Positions 53,862 to 62,111 of a stretch of 64,000 bases of DNA are shown here, one piece after another (position 1 is the first letter of the stretch; each line of letters starts with the position of its first letter). The stretch spans positions 2,666,001 to 2,730,000 of the forward strand of contig NZ_JACOQK010000001.1 of assembly GCF_014297275.1 (NCBI RefSeq), in the 5' to 3' direction. The notes beneath the pieces were generated by a model. It saw only the letters and a list, made by a program, of their open reading frames with translations, did not search any database and had not been told where the DNA came from. A program made the position numbers and the translations under genes. The DNA comes from Clostridium facile. Lineage in GTDB: Bacteria > Bacillota > Clostridia > Oscillospirales > Ruminococcaceae.

Positions 53862-54491
53862 ATGAAGATAAAACAATATGTATTAGGTCCGGTACAAACC
53901 AACTGTTTTGTTGTATACAACGACCAAAATCAGGCAGCTATCATTGACCCAGGTGCGAATGGAGCACAGATTGTAGATGCTGTCCAAAAGGATGGAAAAG
54001 AAATTACGATGGTATTGTTAACCCACGGACATTTTGACCATATTGGTGGGGTACATGAAATCCAAGAAAAGACCAATTGTAAAGTATATATCCATGAACA
54101 GGATCAGGAGTTACTGCAAGATCCTAGCAAAAATTTATCCAAATTGTTCCAGAAGGTAATATCGAAGAATTTTACCTCTGCGGAAGCAGATGTTTTGTTG
54201 AAAGATGGAGATACGATTCCATTTGGAGAAATCACCTTCCATGTAATGCACACACCAGGACATTCTAGGGGAAGCTGTATGTATTTGACAGATGGTGTTA
54301 TTTTCTCTGGGGATACTATATTTAAACGAGAAATCGGACGCAATGATACCTATGGTGGAGACCCTGTGGCACAGCAAAAATCATTGCAACGGATTGCTGC
54401 AATTCCAGGGGATTCTATTATTTGTACAGGGCATGGTGAAAATACTACTTTGGAGGAAGAAAAAAAATATAATCCTTATTTTCCTCGGTAG
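53862..54491 (+). CDS. Metallo-beta-lactamase-fold hydrolase (YqgX/glyoxalase II-like)
   Basis: 209 residues from the ATG at 53862, 11 nt after AAGGAG; two earlier in-frame starts lie almost on the site. The zinc motif HGHFDH is at residues 55-60. A second histidine is in TPGHSRGS, an Asp in FSGDTIF, and a final His in CTGHGE. It resembles short glyoxalase II-like hydrolases that cleave thioesters. The substrate is unknown. It precedes hemZ by 24 bases, an arrangement seen in Clostridia. Confidence 0.92.
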   Translation: MKIKQYVLGPVQTNCFVVYNDQNQAAIIDPGANGAQIVDAVQKDGKEITMVLLTHGHFDHIGGVHEIQEKTNCKVYIHEQDQELLQDPSKNLSKLFQKVISKNFTSAEADVLLKDGDTIPFGEITFHVMHTPGHSRGSCMYLTDGVIFSGDTIFKREIGRNDTYGGDPVAQQKSLQRIAAIPGDSIICTGHGENTTLEEEKKYNPYFPR

Positions 54492-54515
54492 GTAAAAAGT
54501 AAGAAGGGAATCTGT

Positions 54516-55973
54516 ATGAAACTCAGTTTAATTGGCCACAATCATAAATATCAAATTGAAAGTTTAATTAAAATATTTTTTCCCACGGTCCGCTTTTCAG
54601 ACCATGACCAATCTGGGACAGAGAAAGATTGGGTGATTACCCGCAAAAAACAGGGAAAACACCACATTTATTTGCTGGCCATTGCCTGTTTGAATGGAAA
54701 AAAACAGGCTGCGCATTTTGTAATGGCACAGGATGTTTCGGAACAGGAAGCCCGTTTGCAGCTTTGCGCCGCGTTATATTTAGCCTTATCCCGTTTGTTG
54801 AATCGCCAGTTGCCGTGGGGGATGATGACGGGAATACGACCGGTGAAAACGGTCCATCAGTTGATGGAGCAGGGAAATTCTCCTGAACAAGTAAGAAAAA
54901 TTTTAAAAACCAAATATTTTGTCAGTGATGAAAAAATTGATTTATGTCTAAAAACCTTTTCCGTACAGCAAAGGTGCTTTGTAATGGAATGTCAGCCCAA
55001 AGTATTTAGTTTATATATTTCCATTCCTTTTTGCCCTACAAGATGTAGTTATTGCTCCTTTGTTTCTCAGGCAATTGCGACCAAAGCGTCGATAGAATTG
55101 ATGAGGGAATATGTCAAAAATCTAATAGCCGAACTAGCAGTAACCGGAGAGATTGTGAAAAATCTTGGTTTAAAGTTGGAATCAGTTTATTTTGGCGGCG
55201 GAACACCTACCGCGTTGAGTGCAGAACTGTTGGAAGAACTTTTTGTCTGTATCCAAAAGCATTTTGACCTTAGTCAGTTATCGGAATACACAGTGGAAGC
55301 TGGTCGTCCGGATACGATTACACTGGAAAAATTACAAGTATTAAAGAAATATCGAGTATCCCGTATTAGTATTAATCCGCAAAGCTTCAATGATGAAGTG
55401 TTGCGGAATGTAGGGCGGAAGCATACAGCGCAGGATGTAATAGATTGTTACCAGATGGCTCGGAAATTAGGGATTTCCTGCATTAACATGGATTTGATTG
55501 CAGGGCTGCCTTTGGAAAGCTTAGAGAGCTTCCAACATTCGATTGATCAGGCAATTGCTTTACAACCAGAAAATATTACGGTACATACCCTTACTATCAA
55601 ACGGTCTTCTGATTTTTATGCAGCAGGGGAAAAACCCAATCGGAACAGCCTGGTTGCAGAAATGGTTTCTTATGCTGGAAATCATCTGCGACAAGCAGGA
55701 TATATGCCCTATTACCTTTATCGGCAGAAAAATATGATTGATAACCTGGAAAATGTAGGATATTCCAAACCGGGATTTGAAAGCCCTTATAATGTGTATA
55801 TCATGGAAGAAAATCAGACTATTTTGGCGGTGGGCGCTGGTGCTGTTACAAAATTAGTAGATGAAACAGGGATTTCCCGTATTTTTAACTATAAATATCC
55901 ATATGAATACAACAATGGATTTAGCGAGATGATTCGCCGGAAACAGCAGGTGGTGAATTTTTATGAGAAATGA
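54516..55973 (+). CDS. hemZ: Coproporphyrinogen dehydrogenase-like radical SAM protein HemZ
   Basis: 485 residues. An N-terminal domain of about 160 residues precedes a radical SAM HemN-like core with Cys173-x3-Cys177-x2-Cys180. FGGGTPTAL and INPQSFND follow. HemZ homologues are kept in many Clostridia that lack a complete heme pathway, and the true substrate there is uncertain. AGAAGGGA precedes the ATG. The downstream kinase overlaps its end by 11 bases. Confidence 0.92.
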   Translation: MKLSLIGHNHKYQIESLIKIFFPTVRFSDHDQSGTEKDWVITRKKQGKHHIYLLAIACLNGKKQAAHFVMAQDVSEQEARLQLCAALYLALSRLLNRQLPWGMMTGIRPVKTVHQLMEQGNSPEQVRKILKTKYFVSDEKIDLCLKTFSVQQRCFVMECQPKVFSLYISIPFCPTRCSYCSFVSQAIATKASIELMREYVKNLIAELAVTGEIVKNLGLKLESVYFGGGTPTALSAELLEELFVCIQKHFDLSQLSEYTVEAGRPDTITLEKLQVLKKYRVSRISINPQSFNDEVLRNVGRKHTAQDVIDCYQMARKLGISCINMDLIAGLPLESLESFQHSIDQAIALQPENITVHTLTIKRSSDFYAAGEKPNRNSLVAEMVSYAGNHLRQAGYMPYYLYRQKNMIDNLENVGYSKPGFESPYNVYIMEENQTILAVGAGAVTKLVDETGISRIFNYKYPYEYNNGFSEMIRRKQQVVNFYEK

Positions 55974-56877
55974 TCAATTTAACGTCCAAACAATAAACCT
56001 GATGGCTATGCAAGGCGCGCACCATATTGTGGATTACTCTGAACGGAAATATCGGAATGAAATCCAGCGGGTGGCACAACGAATTAACAGCAATAAAAAA
56101 TGCAAAAAAATTATTTTAATATCTGGACCTTCTGCCTCTGGAAAGACGACAACTGCCCAGTTGCTCTGTAAGGAGTTGGAGCATTTGGGGGTACAATCTG
56201 TTATGATTTCCTTGGATGATTTTTTTCTGAATGCGGATAAAACCCCTATTTTGCCCAGTGGAGAACGGGATTTCGAAAGTGTGCGAGCACTGAATTTAAA
56301 CTTGTTCCACCGTTGCTGCCAAGAACTATTGGAACAGAAATGGACTCGTATCCCTTGTTATGACTTTAAACAGGGAAAACGTTCTGGAGATCGTTTTTTG
56401 GAGATTACCAATCATGTTGTGATTGTAGAAGGGATTCATGCATTAAACCCATTAATGATTCCAGAAGGCAAAGAGAAAAATATTTACCGGGTTTATATTT
56501 CCGTCCAAAGTGAATATGAATCCGATGGGCAGATTGTATTGACATCCAGAAATATTAGATTGATGCGTCGAATTTTGCGGGATAGCAAACATAGAAATGC
56601 CTCTGCGAAAAAAACGTTGCAGATGTGGCGGAATGTGGTGGAAGGGGAACGAAAATATATTATCCCTTACCAAAATCGGGCGGATGATGTAATTGACTCC
56701 CTGCATCTTTATGAGCCGTTGCTCTATAAAGAAATGCTATTGCCACTATTGGAACAAGTACAAGACCCAGAATATCACAAAACAGTGGAAACTTTACAAA
56801 ATGCATTGCAACTTTTTGAAACAATTGGATTAGAAGAACTTCCAAGCGGTTCTCTGATTAACGAGTTTGCAAAATAA
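55963..56877 (+). CDS. Nucleoside (uridine-type) kinase
   Basis: 304 residues. Walker A GPSASGKTTT is at about residues 53-62, and SLDDFFLNADKTP, YDFKQGKRSG and VEGIHALNP are uridine kinase/phosphoribulokinase motifs. It transfers phosphate from ATP to a nucleoside. Many clostridial homologues have an N-terminal TGS/tRNA-synthetase-like extension and about 550 residues; here only about 45 residues precede the kinase. It overlaps hemZ by 11 bases. Confidence 0.9.
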   Translation: MRNDQFNVQTINLMAMQGAHHIVDYSERKYRNEIQRVAQRINSNKKCKKIILISGPSASGKTTTAQLLCKELEHLGVQSVMISLDDFFLNADKTPILPSGERDFESVRALNLNLFHRCCQELLEQKWTRIPCYDFKQGKRSGDRFLEITNHVVIVEGIHALNPLMIPEGKEKNIYRVYISVQSEYESDGQIVLTSRNIRLMRRILRDSKHRNASAKKTLQMWRNVVEGERKYIIPYQNRADDVIDSLHLYEPLLYKEMLLPLLEQVQDPEYHKTVETLQNALQLFETIGLEELPSGSLINEFAK

Positions 56878-56994
56878 TCCAATAAAATGGTCATTTCATT
56901 CGAAAAAGAATGGAATATCGAAATATTTTTCATATTTTGCAAATAAATTGAGCCTGATTTAAACCAAATCTTATATTTGTTCATGAAAATGTAA

Positions 56995-57023
56995 TTGAAA
57001 CGATATTTGCTTTTTACTATAAT
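56995..57023 (+). promoter_or_regulatory. Sigma-A promoter of the zinc-ribbon gene
   Basis: TTGAAA (56995-57000), 17 bp, and a perfect TATAAT (57018-57023). It leaves a leader of about 110 bases before the start at 57141; no gene or strong fold is seen in that leader. Confidence 0.85.
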
Positions 57024-57140
57024 AAATAGTATTAATAAATAGAATACTGCATGTATGAGGGAGTGCTATATTCTAAGAGTATAGTAGAAATAACTAATAC
57101 ACAAAACAGATACAGTAATTCTGAAAAGGAGGAATATTTT

Positions 57141-57587
57141 ATGGGTGTATGGGAAGAAATTTGGGATAAGACCAAAGATGTGGCGAATGCAGCCGGAAAA
57201 AAAACAGGTGAAATTGTAGAGATTTCAAAATACAAAATACAAGTAGCACAGATTAATGGTGACATCCGTTCCCAGTATGAAAAGTTAGGCAATGCTGTTT
57301 ATAACATGGTCAAAGCGGATTATGAAAATCCTGAACTAGTAAATTCTATTGTGGATGAGATTGATGACTTGCTAGACCATTTAAAAGAAACAGAGGATAA
57401 AATAGCGGAACTAAAAAAAGTAATCAAATGCCCTTGCTGCGGTTATAATAATCCTCAGGAAGCTTCTTATTGTTCTAAGTGTGGATGTAAACTGGAACAA
57501 CAGGAAAAATCAGATGAAATCCATGTAGAACCAGCGGAAGAACAGGATTGGATTCCAGAAGAAACGGAACAGCCACAAGAAAATTAG
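57141..57587 (+). CDS. Helical protein with C-terminal zinc ribbon
   Basis: 148 residues from the ATG at 57141 with AGGAGG 8 nt upstream. The first 90 residues are helical and probably coiled, with WEEIWDKTKDVANAAGKKTGE at the start. A zinc ribbon CPCCGYNNPQEASYCSKCG (about 96-114) follows, then an acidic tail. Similar unnamed proteins are common in Clostridia. No catalytic motif is present; it is likely a binding or scaffold protein. Confidence 0.8.
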   Translation: MGVWEEIWDKTKDVANAAGKKTGEIVEISKYKIQVAQINGDIRSQYEKLGNAVYNMVKADYENPELVNSIVDEIDDLLDHLKETEDKIAELKKVIKCPCCGYNNPQEASYCSKCGCKLEQQEKSDEIHVEPAEEQDWIPEETEQPQEN

Positions 57588-57627
57588 AAAATATTTTCAA
57601 TTTATCAAAAATAAATCGCAAAAACAC

Positions 57628-57656
57628 TTGAAAAATCCTGTGTTTTCGGGTAGTAT
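57628..57656 (+). promoter_or_regulatory. Sigma-A promoter of mazG
   Basis: TTGAAA (57628-57633), 17 bp and TAGTAT (57651-57656), about 60 bases before mazG. Confidence 0.75.
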
Positions 57657-57718
57657 AGTAAAATGTAAGCCAAGAAACAGACTGGGCTAACATTTGTGGT
57701 AAAAGAGGATTTTATTCA

Positions 57719-58516
57719 ATGGTGGATTTTGAGCAGAAAGAGCATTACAAGATAGAAGACCTTTTGGACATCATGAAAATCCTTCGTGGGGAAAATGGTT
57801 GTCCTTGGGACCAGGTGCAGACTCACCAGTCAATCCGCAAAAATATGATTGAAGAGACCTATGAAGTCGTAGAAGCGATTGACAAGGAAGATCCCATCCT
57901 ATTACAGGAAGAATTGGGAGACGTCCTGATGCAAGTGGTATTCCATTCCCAGATTGAGGAATCGGAAGGTCGTTTTACCTTTGATGATGTTTGTGATGGG
58001 GTTTGTAAAAAGCTAATAGTACGACATCCTCATGTGTTTGGAAACCTCTCTGTTGCTGACTCCGATGAAGTGCTGACAAACTGGGATAGTATTAAACGGA
58101 AAACAAAGGGGCAAACTTCTTTTACAGAAACATTGCAAAGTGTTCCGGCAGTACTGCCAGCTTTGATGAAAAGTGAAAAGATACAAAGCAGAGCTGCAAA
58201 AGCAGGATTTGAATACCCAAATATTGCAGGAGCAATGTATGATTTGGTCAGTGAAGTGGAAGAATTAAAACAAGCCGTTACAGATGGAAACCAGGAGAAT
58301 ATAGACGAGGAATTAGGGGATGTGTTGTTTAGTTGTGTTAATGTATCCCGTTTTGCAAAGATAGATAGCGAACATTCCTTAACAAAATCCTGCAACAAAT
58401 TTATTTCCCGCTTCGCTAAGGTAGAACATCTGTGTCGGGAACAAGGAATGGAAATGACTGAGGCAAGCCTGGAACAGTTAGATGAACTTTGGAAAAAAGC
58501 AAAGACCATTCAGTAA
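57719..58516 (+). CDS. mazG: Nucleoside triphosphate pyrophosphohydrolase MazG
   Basis: 265 residues with two MazG domains. CPWDQVQTHQSIRKNMIEE and the metal-binding EExxE set are in the first; the second contains EVEELKQAV and DEELGDVLF. It hydrolyses non-canonical or excess nucleoside triphosphates. It starts the block mazG-hup-S4-yabP-yabQ-divIC-S1 known from B. subtilis and Clostridia. The ATG has GAGG at 8 nt. Confidence 0.95.
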   Translation: MVDFEQKEHYKIEDLLDIMKILRGENGCPWDQVQTHQSIRKNMIEETYEVVEAIDKEDPILLQEELGDVLMQVVFHSQIEESEGRFTFDDVCDGVCKKLIVRHPHVFGNLSVADSDEVLTNWDSIKRKTKGQTSFTETLQSVPAVLPALMKSEKIQSRAAKAGFEYPNIAGAMYDLVSEVEELKQAVTDGNQENIDEELGDVLFSCVNVSRFAKIDSEHSLTKSCNKFISRFAKVEHLCREQGMEMTEASLEQLDELWKKAKTIQ

Positions 58517-58579
58517 TTCATAGGGGATTACCTATTGAATATATTTTTATTATTAAGTGAAAAATGGAGGTAACGCAAA

Positions 58580-58855
58580 ATGACAAAATCTGAGTTAATC
58601 AGTGTTGTAGCTTCTAAAGCAGAACTTTCAAAAAAAGACGCAGAAAAAGCAGTTGTAGCTGCAATTGAAGCAATTACAGAAGCTCTGACAGAAGGCGATA
58701 AAGTACAGCTTGTTGGATTTGGTACATTTGAAGTTCGTGAGCGTAAAGCAAGAGATGGCAGAAACCCATTAAACGGTGAACCTATGCACATTCCTGCTAC
58801 AAAAGTTCCTGCTTTTAAAGCTGGAAAAGCTTTAAAAGACGCTGTTGCGAAATAA
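58580..58855 (+). CDS. hup: DNA-binding protein HU
   Basis: 91 residues, the standard HU length. The DNA-binding arm contains GFGTFEVRERKARDGRNP, with the Pro that intercalates into DNA in NPLNGEP. HU dimers bend and compact the nucleoid. GGAGG precedes the ATG. A terminator-like hairpin follows it, so hup is probably expressed at a higher level than its downstream neighbours. Confidence 0.98.
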   Translation: MTKSELISVVASKAELSKKDAEKAVVAAIEAITEALTEGDKVQLVGFGTFEVRERKARDGRNPLNGEPMHIPATKVPAFKAGKALKDAVAK

Positions 58856-58867
58856 CAAATACAATCA

Positions 58868-58900
58868 ATCGTCGGCTGTACTAAACTGCCGACGATTTTT
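58868..58900 (+). terminator. Intrinsic terminator of hup
   Basis: A perfect 9-bp stem, ATCGTCGGC (58868-58876) with GCCGACGAT (58888-58896), and a TTTT tail. Confidence 0.85.
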
Positions 58901-58932
58901 ATATCATTTTTATTTTAGATAAGGAAACATAT

Positions 58933-59178
58933 ATGCGTTTAGATAAATATTTAAAAGTAACAAGGCTAATTAAACGCCGAACAGTGGCGAATGAAGCCTG
59001 TGATGCCAAAAGAATAGAAGTAAATGGAAAGCCAGCTAGAGCTTCCTATGATGTAAAAATTGGAGATATCATTCAAATTAACCTGGGAGCAAATCCATTG
59101 AAAGTAAAAGTGCTGAGCATTAGCGAACATGTAACCAAGGCAGATGCTTCGGACCATTACCAAGTAATAGAGGCATAA
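58933..59178 (+). CDS. S4-domain RNA-binding protein (RqcP/YabO type)
   Basis: 81 residues that are almost entirely an S4 RNA-binding domain: MRLDKYLKVTRLIKRRTVANEAC at the start, then the loop KPARASYDVKIGDII. Its length and place match B. subtilis YabO/RqcP, which takes part in ribosome-associated quality control on the 50S subunit. AAGGAA precedes the ATG. Confidence 0.92.
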   Translation: MRLDKYLKVTRLIKRRTVANEACDAKRIEVNGKPARASYDVKIGDIIQINLGANPLKVKVLSISEHVTKADASDHYQVIEA

Positions 59179-59192
59179 TCCACCGGATCCGG

Positions 59193-59220
59193 TATTTTTG
59201 TTAGGAAAAAAACATATAAT
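59193..59220 (+). promoter_or_regulatory. Candidate sigma-E promoter of yabP
   Basis: CATATAAT (59213-59220) fits the sigma-E -10 pattern CATAnAnT exactly, and a TATT core (59193-59196) lies 16 bases upstream. yabP is mother-cell expressed in B. subtilis. A TTGTTA-TATAAT reading for sigma-A is poorer. Confidence 0.5.
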
Positions 59221-59235
59221 GTTACTAACAAAAAT
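59194..59235. repeat. 11-bp inverted repeat around the yabP -10 region
   Basis: ATTTTTGTTAG (59194-59204) and CTAACAAAAAT (59225-59235) are perfect inverted copies, 20 bases apart, with the putative -10 between them. It ends 4 bases before the ribosome site. Confidence 0.75.
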
Positions 59236-59249
59236 ATGGAGGGATTCAG

Positions 59250-59531
59250 ATGATTGAGGAAACGAAACGTGTTGCGGTACAGAATATTATATTGGAAAAC
59301 AGGAAAAGCCTAACAGTATCCGGTGTGAAAGATGTAGATAGTTTTGATGACCGTTCTGTTGCTATGGAAACAAATTTAGGTATGTTGACAGTGAAAGGAG
59401 TAGATCTACATATCAATCAATTCAATACGGATACTGGAGAACTTTCCTTGGAAGGGACAGTGGATTCCTTGGTGTATAGTGAACAGGAAAAACGTTCTGC
59501 TTCTAGCTTTTTTACCAAGCTTTTTAAATAG
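59250..59531 (+). CDS. yabP: Sporulation protein YabP
   Basis: 93 residues. It is needed for spore cortex assembly in B. subtilis, together with YabQ. The conserved core NRKSLTVSGVKDVDSFDDRSV and LTVKGVDLHI is present. GGAGG precedes the ATG at 8 nt. It shows that the organism is, or descends from, an endospore former. yabQ starts 11 bases later. Confidence 0.94.
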   Translation: MIEETKRVAVQNIILENRKSLTVSGVKDVDSFDDRSVAMETNLGMLTVKGVDLHINQFNTDTGELSLEGTVDSLVYSEQEKRSASSFFTKLFK

Positions 59532-59542
59532 GGTAGACAACC

Positions 59543-60130
59543 ATGAATATGATTTTGTCGCCTGAAGCAGTCATTTTTTTATGGTCTACTTTATTGGGGA
59601 CTGTGTTGGGTGTTTGCTATGATATATTCCGTATTTTACGGATTGCTGTGCCATCTGGAAAAGTATTGATTTTTATAGAAGACTTACTCTTTTTTTTATT
59701 GGCGGCAATTGTCAGCTTTTTCTTTTATCAGGCAGTAAATCAGGGAATTATACGAGGTTATTTTTTAATTGGAGAATTGCTGGGCTTTGTATTGTATTAT
59801 GGTACCATTGGCAAGATTGTTTACCGATGTGCAGAATGGATTATTCGATGGATAAAAAAGATTTTTGGTTTTATTTTCCGGATTCTTCTATTTCCATTGA
59901 AGCAGATTTTCCGGTTATTTCGAAAACCATTGCGTTATTTACGGAATGTTTTCAGAAAATTATGGAAAAAACTGAAAAATATCTTGCAGTCGAAAGCAGT
60001 TATGGTGTATAATTACTTTAATCCGAAAAATAAATGGAAACAGCGGGAGCAACAACCTGTCAGAAAGAAAGGCCGGATATGGCGAAAATTAAAAAGAAAA
60101 GGAAACCAAAAAATATCATATTTAAAATAG
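59543..60130 (+). CDS. yabQ: Sporulation membrane protein YabQ
   Basis: 195 residues. Four hydrophobic segments occupy the first 130 residues, opening with GVCYDIFRILR, the family motif. A very basic, helical tail follows, rich in Arg and Lys. It localises to the forespore membrane and is required for cortex formation. divIC starts inside its last 52 bases in another frame. Confidence 0.92.
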   Translation: MNMILSPEAVIFLWSTLLGTVLGVCYDIFRILRIAVPSGKVLIFIEDLLFFLLAAIVSFFFYQAVNQGIIRGYFLIGELLGFVLYYGTIGKIVYRCAEWIIRWIKKIFGFIFRILLFPLKQIFRLFRKPLRYLRNVFRKLWKKLKNILQSKAVMVYNYFNPKNKWKQREQQPVRKKGRIWRKLKRKGNQKISYLK

Positions 60131-60375
60131 CAGTTTTGGTTTTTGCCATTGCAGTAGTAGGGCGTTTGGTAACGTTACAGGTGGATATTGCGCAAAAAAA
60201 GCGTGAGCTAGTGGCGTTACAGGCCAAGGTGGAACAACAAACCAATGAAAACAAAGAACTGCAACAATTGCTGGATTCTGGTATGGACCGGGCTTATATT
60301 GAAAAAATAGCCCGAGAAAAACTGGGGTATGTTTCCCCGCGCGAACGGGTATTTGTAGATATTACACAAGAATAA
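60079..60375 (+). CDS. divIC: Septum formation initiator, DivIC/FtsB family
   Basis: 98 residues from the ATG at 60079 with AAAGG 6 nt upstream; a longer reading frame lies inside yabQ. A basic N-terminus is followed by one membrane helix (about 12-30) and a coiled coil (about 35-65). The DivIC motif AREKLGYVSPRERVF is near the C-terminus. It acts with FtsL and DivIB in cell division. The first 52 bases overlap yabQ. Confidence 0.93.
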   Translation: MAKIKKKRKPKNIIFKIAVLVFAIAVVGRLVTLQVDIAQKKRELVALQAKVEQQTNENKELQQLLDSGMDRAYIEKIAREKLGYVSPRERVFVDITQE

Positions 60376-60409
60376 AATTTAATGATTTAAGGAGGCAGTC
60401 GGGTTTTTT

Positions 60410-60859
60410 ATGCAGCTTGATGTGGGTAAAATTTTAGAAGGTAAAGTTACAGGAATTACAAATTTTGGTGCTTTTGTTGATTTAGGGGAAGGAAAAACAG
60501 GAATGGTACATATTTCTGAAATTTCGAACGGTTATGTAAAAGAAATTTCGGACCATTTAAAAGAAGGGGACCAAGTCAAGGTAAAAGTGCTAAAAGTCGG
60601 TGACGATGGCAAGATTAGCTTGTCAATAAAACAAGCGCAGCCAAAACCAGACGCTCCTCAATCCGGGAACCGTCAAACACAACGCCCTCGTTCTGGAGGA
60701 CCACGCAATTTTGACCGTCCAAAAAATAATGCTCCAATGTCGTTTGAAGACATGCTGAATAAGTTTAAACAGAGTAGCGAAGAAAAAATGTCTGATATTA
60801 AACGCAACATGGATGGGAAACGTGGTAGTTCCTATTCCCGTAGAGGGAACCGTTCTTAA
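60410..60859 (+). CDS. S1-domain RNA-binding protein (YabR type)
   Basis: 149 residues. An S1 domain (about 3-73) contains GKVTGITNFGAFVDL and MVHISEISN, and a basic, Gly/Arg/Asn-rich tail follows. The AAGGAGG lies 14 nt before the ATG, longer than usual. It completes the yabO-yabP-yabQ-divIC-yabR order. It is likely a ribosome- or RNA-associated factor; the function is not defined. Confidence 0.92.
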   Translation: MQLDVGKILEGKVTGITNFGAFVDLGEGKTGMVHISEISNGYVKEISDHLKEGDQVKVKVLKVGDDGKISLSIKQAQPKPDAPQSGNRQTQRPRSGGPRNFDRPKNNAPMSFEDMLNKFKQSSEEKMSDIKRNMDGKRGSSYSRRGNRS

Positions 60860-60871
60860 AAAGATAGTAAT

Positions 60872-60905
60872 AAAAAACTCCAATCTAACTGGATTGGAGT
60901 TTTTT
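60872..60905. terminator. Bidirectional terminator at the end of the division/sporulation block
   Basis: A 14-bp stem (AAAAAACTCCAATC with GATTGGAGTTTTTT) and a 6-nt loop. It separates the S1 gene from the convergent small membrane-protein gene. From 60906 to 61048 I see nothing more. Confidence 0.92.
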
Positions 60906-61048
60906 ATTACTGTTTAAGCAAAAAATATTCGCCAAAAGGATAAGCTTGAAATCGTTCGTTATGTGAGTAGAGCAAAGATAAAACAAAGAAATATTGGTAA
61001 TATAGAGCGTTCAAGATTCTAAAAAACAAAGAGAAGATGTTTCTCAAT

Positions 61049-61267
61049 TTAATTTTCTTCTGATGAATCTGCCTTTTCTCGATAATCTTTTACTAGATGT
61101 ATGATAAAAGTAATGATCAATGGAATTAAGGTTGCAGCGGCTATAACAAATGCAATCCAGTTTAAAATTGTAATGCTGGAAAAATCGACTTCAAGTAAAT
61201 AAAGGATAGATAAAATGATTAAAGCAATAGGGGTTAATTTTTCCTTTAGATAGTTTAAATATTTCAT
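61049..61267 (-). CDS. Small two-helix membrane protein
   Basis: 72 residues with hydrophobic helices at about 12-26 and 32-58, a charged C-terminal tail (KDYREKADSSEEN) and no family I recognise. AAGGAG lies 7 nt before the ATG. It starts 23 bases after ung, so the two form an operon. Confidence 0.75.
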   Translation of the reverse strand: MKYLNYLKEKLTPIALIILSILYLLEVDFSSITILNWIAFVIAAATLIPLIITFIIHLVKDYREKADSSEEN

Positions 61268-61290
61268 AGAAACGCTCCTTTTGGCAATTG

Positions 61291-61959
61291 TTAGTCAATC
61301 CGCCAATCAATTGGCTGTTGACCGGTTTGTTTTAAAAATTCGTTGGCTTTGGAAAAATGGTGGCACCCAAAAAATCCATTGTATGCAGAATATGGGCTTG
61401 GATGGGCTGCTTCTAAAATCAAATGCTGTGGGGAAGTAATAAGTTCCCGTTTTCTTTTGGCGTTTGCCCCCCATAGTAAAAAGACCAGAGGTTTTTCTCG
61501 TTCATTTAATTTTTGTACAATATGGTCGGTAAAAATTTGCCAACCAATATCCTTATGGCTGTTAGCGGAACGGGCACGTACTGTCAGCACAGTATTGAGT
61601 AACATAACCCCTTGTTTTGCCCATTGCGTCAACTCTCCATGGGTTGGGATTGGCAAGCCCAAATCGGCTTGAATTTCTTTATAAATATTTTGTAGGGATG
61701 GAGGGACATTCATTCCTTTTTTCACAGAAAAAGACAAACCATGGGCTTGTCCAGGACCATGGTAAGGGTCCTGTCCTAAAATAACAACTTTTGCGTTTTC
61801 GTAGGAAGTATATTTCAGAGCGTTAAAAATATCGTACATATTTGGATAGATTGTTTGCGTTTTGTATTCATGTGCTAATATTTTCCGCAATTTTTGGTAA
61901 TATTCCTGTTCAAATTCCTCTGCTAATATTGTGTCCCAATCGTTTCCGATTTGTACCAT
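61291..61959 (-). CDS. ung: Uracil-DNA glycosylase
   Basis: 222 residues from the ATG at 61959 with AAGGAG 9 nt upstream; a GTG two codons earlier is possible. It removes uracil from DNA in base-excision repair. The water-activating motif is GQDPYHGPGQAHG, the second motif is HPSPYSAYNGF, and LLWGANAK is also characteristic. Family 1 (Ung). Confidence 0.97.
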   Translation of the reverse strand: MVQIGNDWDTILAEEFEQEYYQKLRKILAHEYKTQTIYPNMYDIFNALKYTSYENAKVVILGQDPYHGPGQAHGLSFSVKKGMNVPPSLQNIYKEIQADLGLPIPTHGELTQWAKQGVMLLNTVLTVRARSANSHKDIGWQIFTDHIVQKLNEREKPLVFLLWGANAKRKRELITSPQHLILEAAHPSPYSAYNGFFGCHHFSKANEFLKQTGQQPIDWRID

Positions 61960-62048
61960 AGTCACGAACTCCTTTTTCTTTTAATACTAGTTTTATTGTA
62001 TTATAAAATGCAAAAAAAAACAATAACTATCCTTGGTAAATTTCCGCT

Positions 62049-62077
62049 TTGTCAGAATTGTATTTGTATGATATAAT
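62049..62077 (+). promoter_or_regulatory. Sigma-A promoter of mtnN
   Basis: TTGTCA (62049-62054), 17 bp, and a perfect TATAAT (62072-62077), 35 bases before the start. Confidence 0.85.
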
Positions 62078-62111
62078 AAAACAAATTGAATCGAATGGAG
62101 GAATGCAGCTT

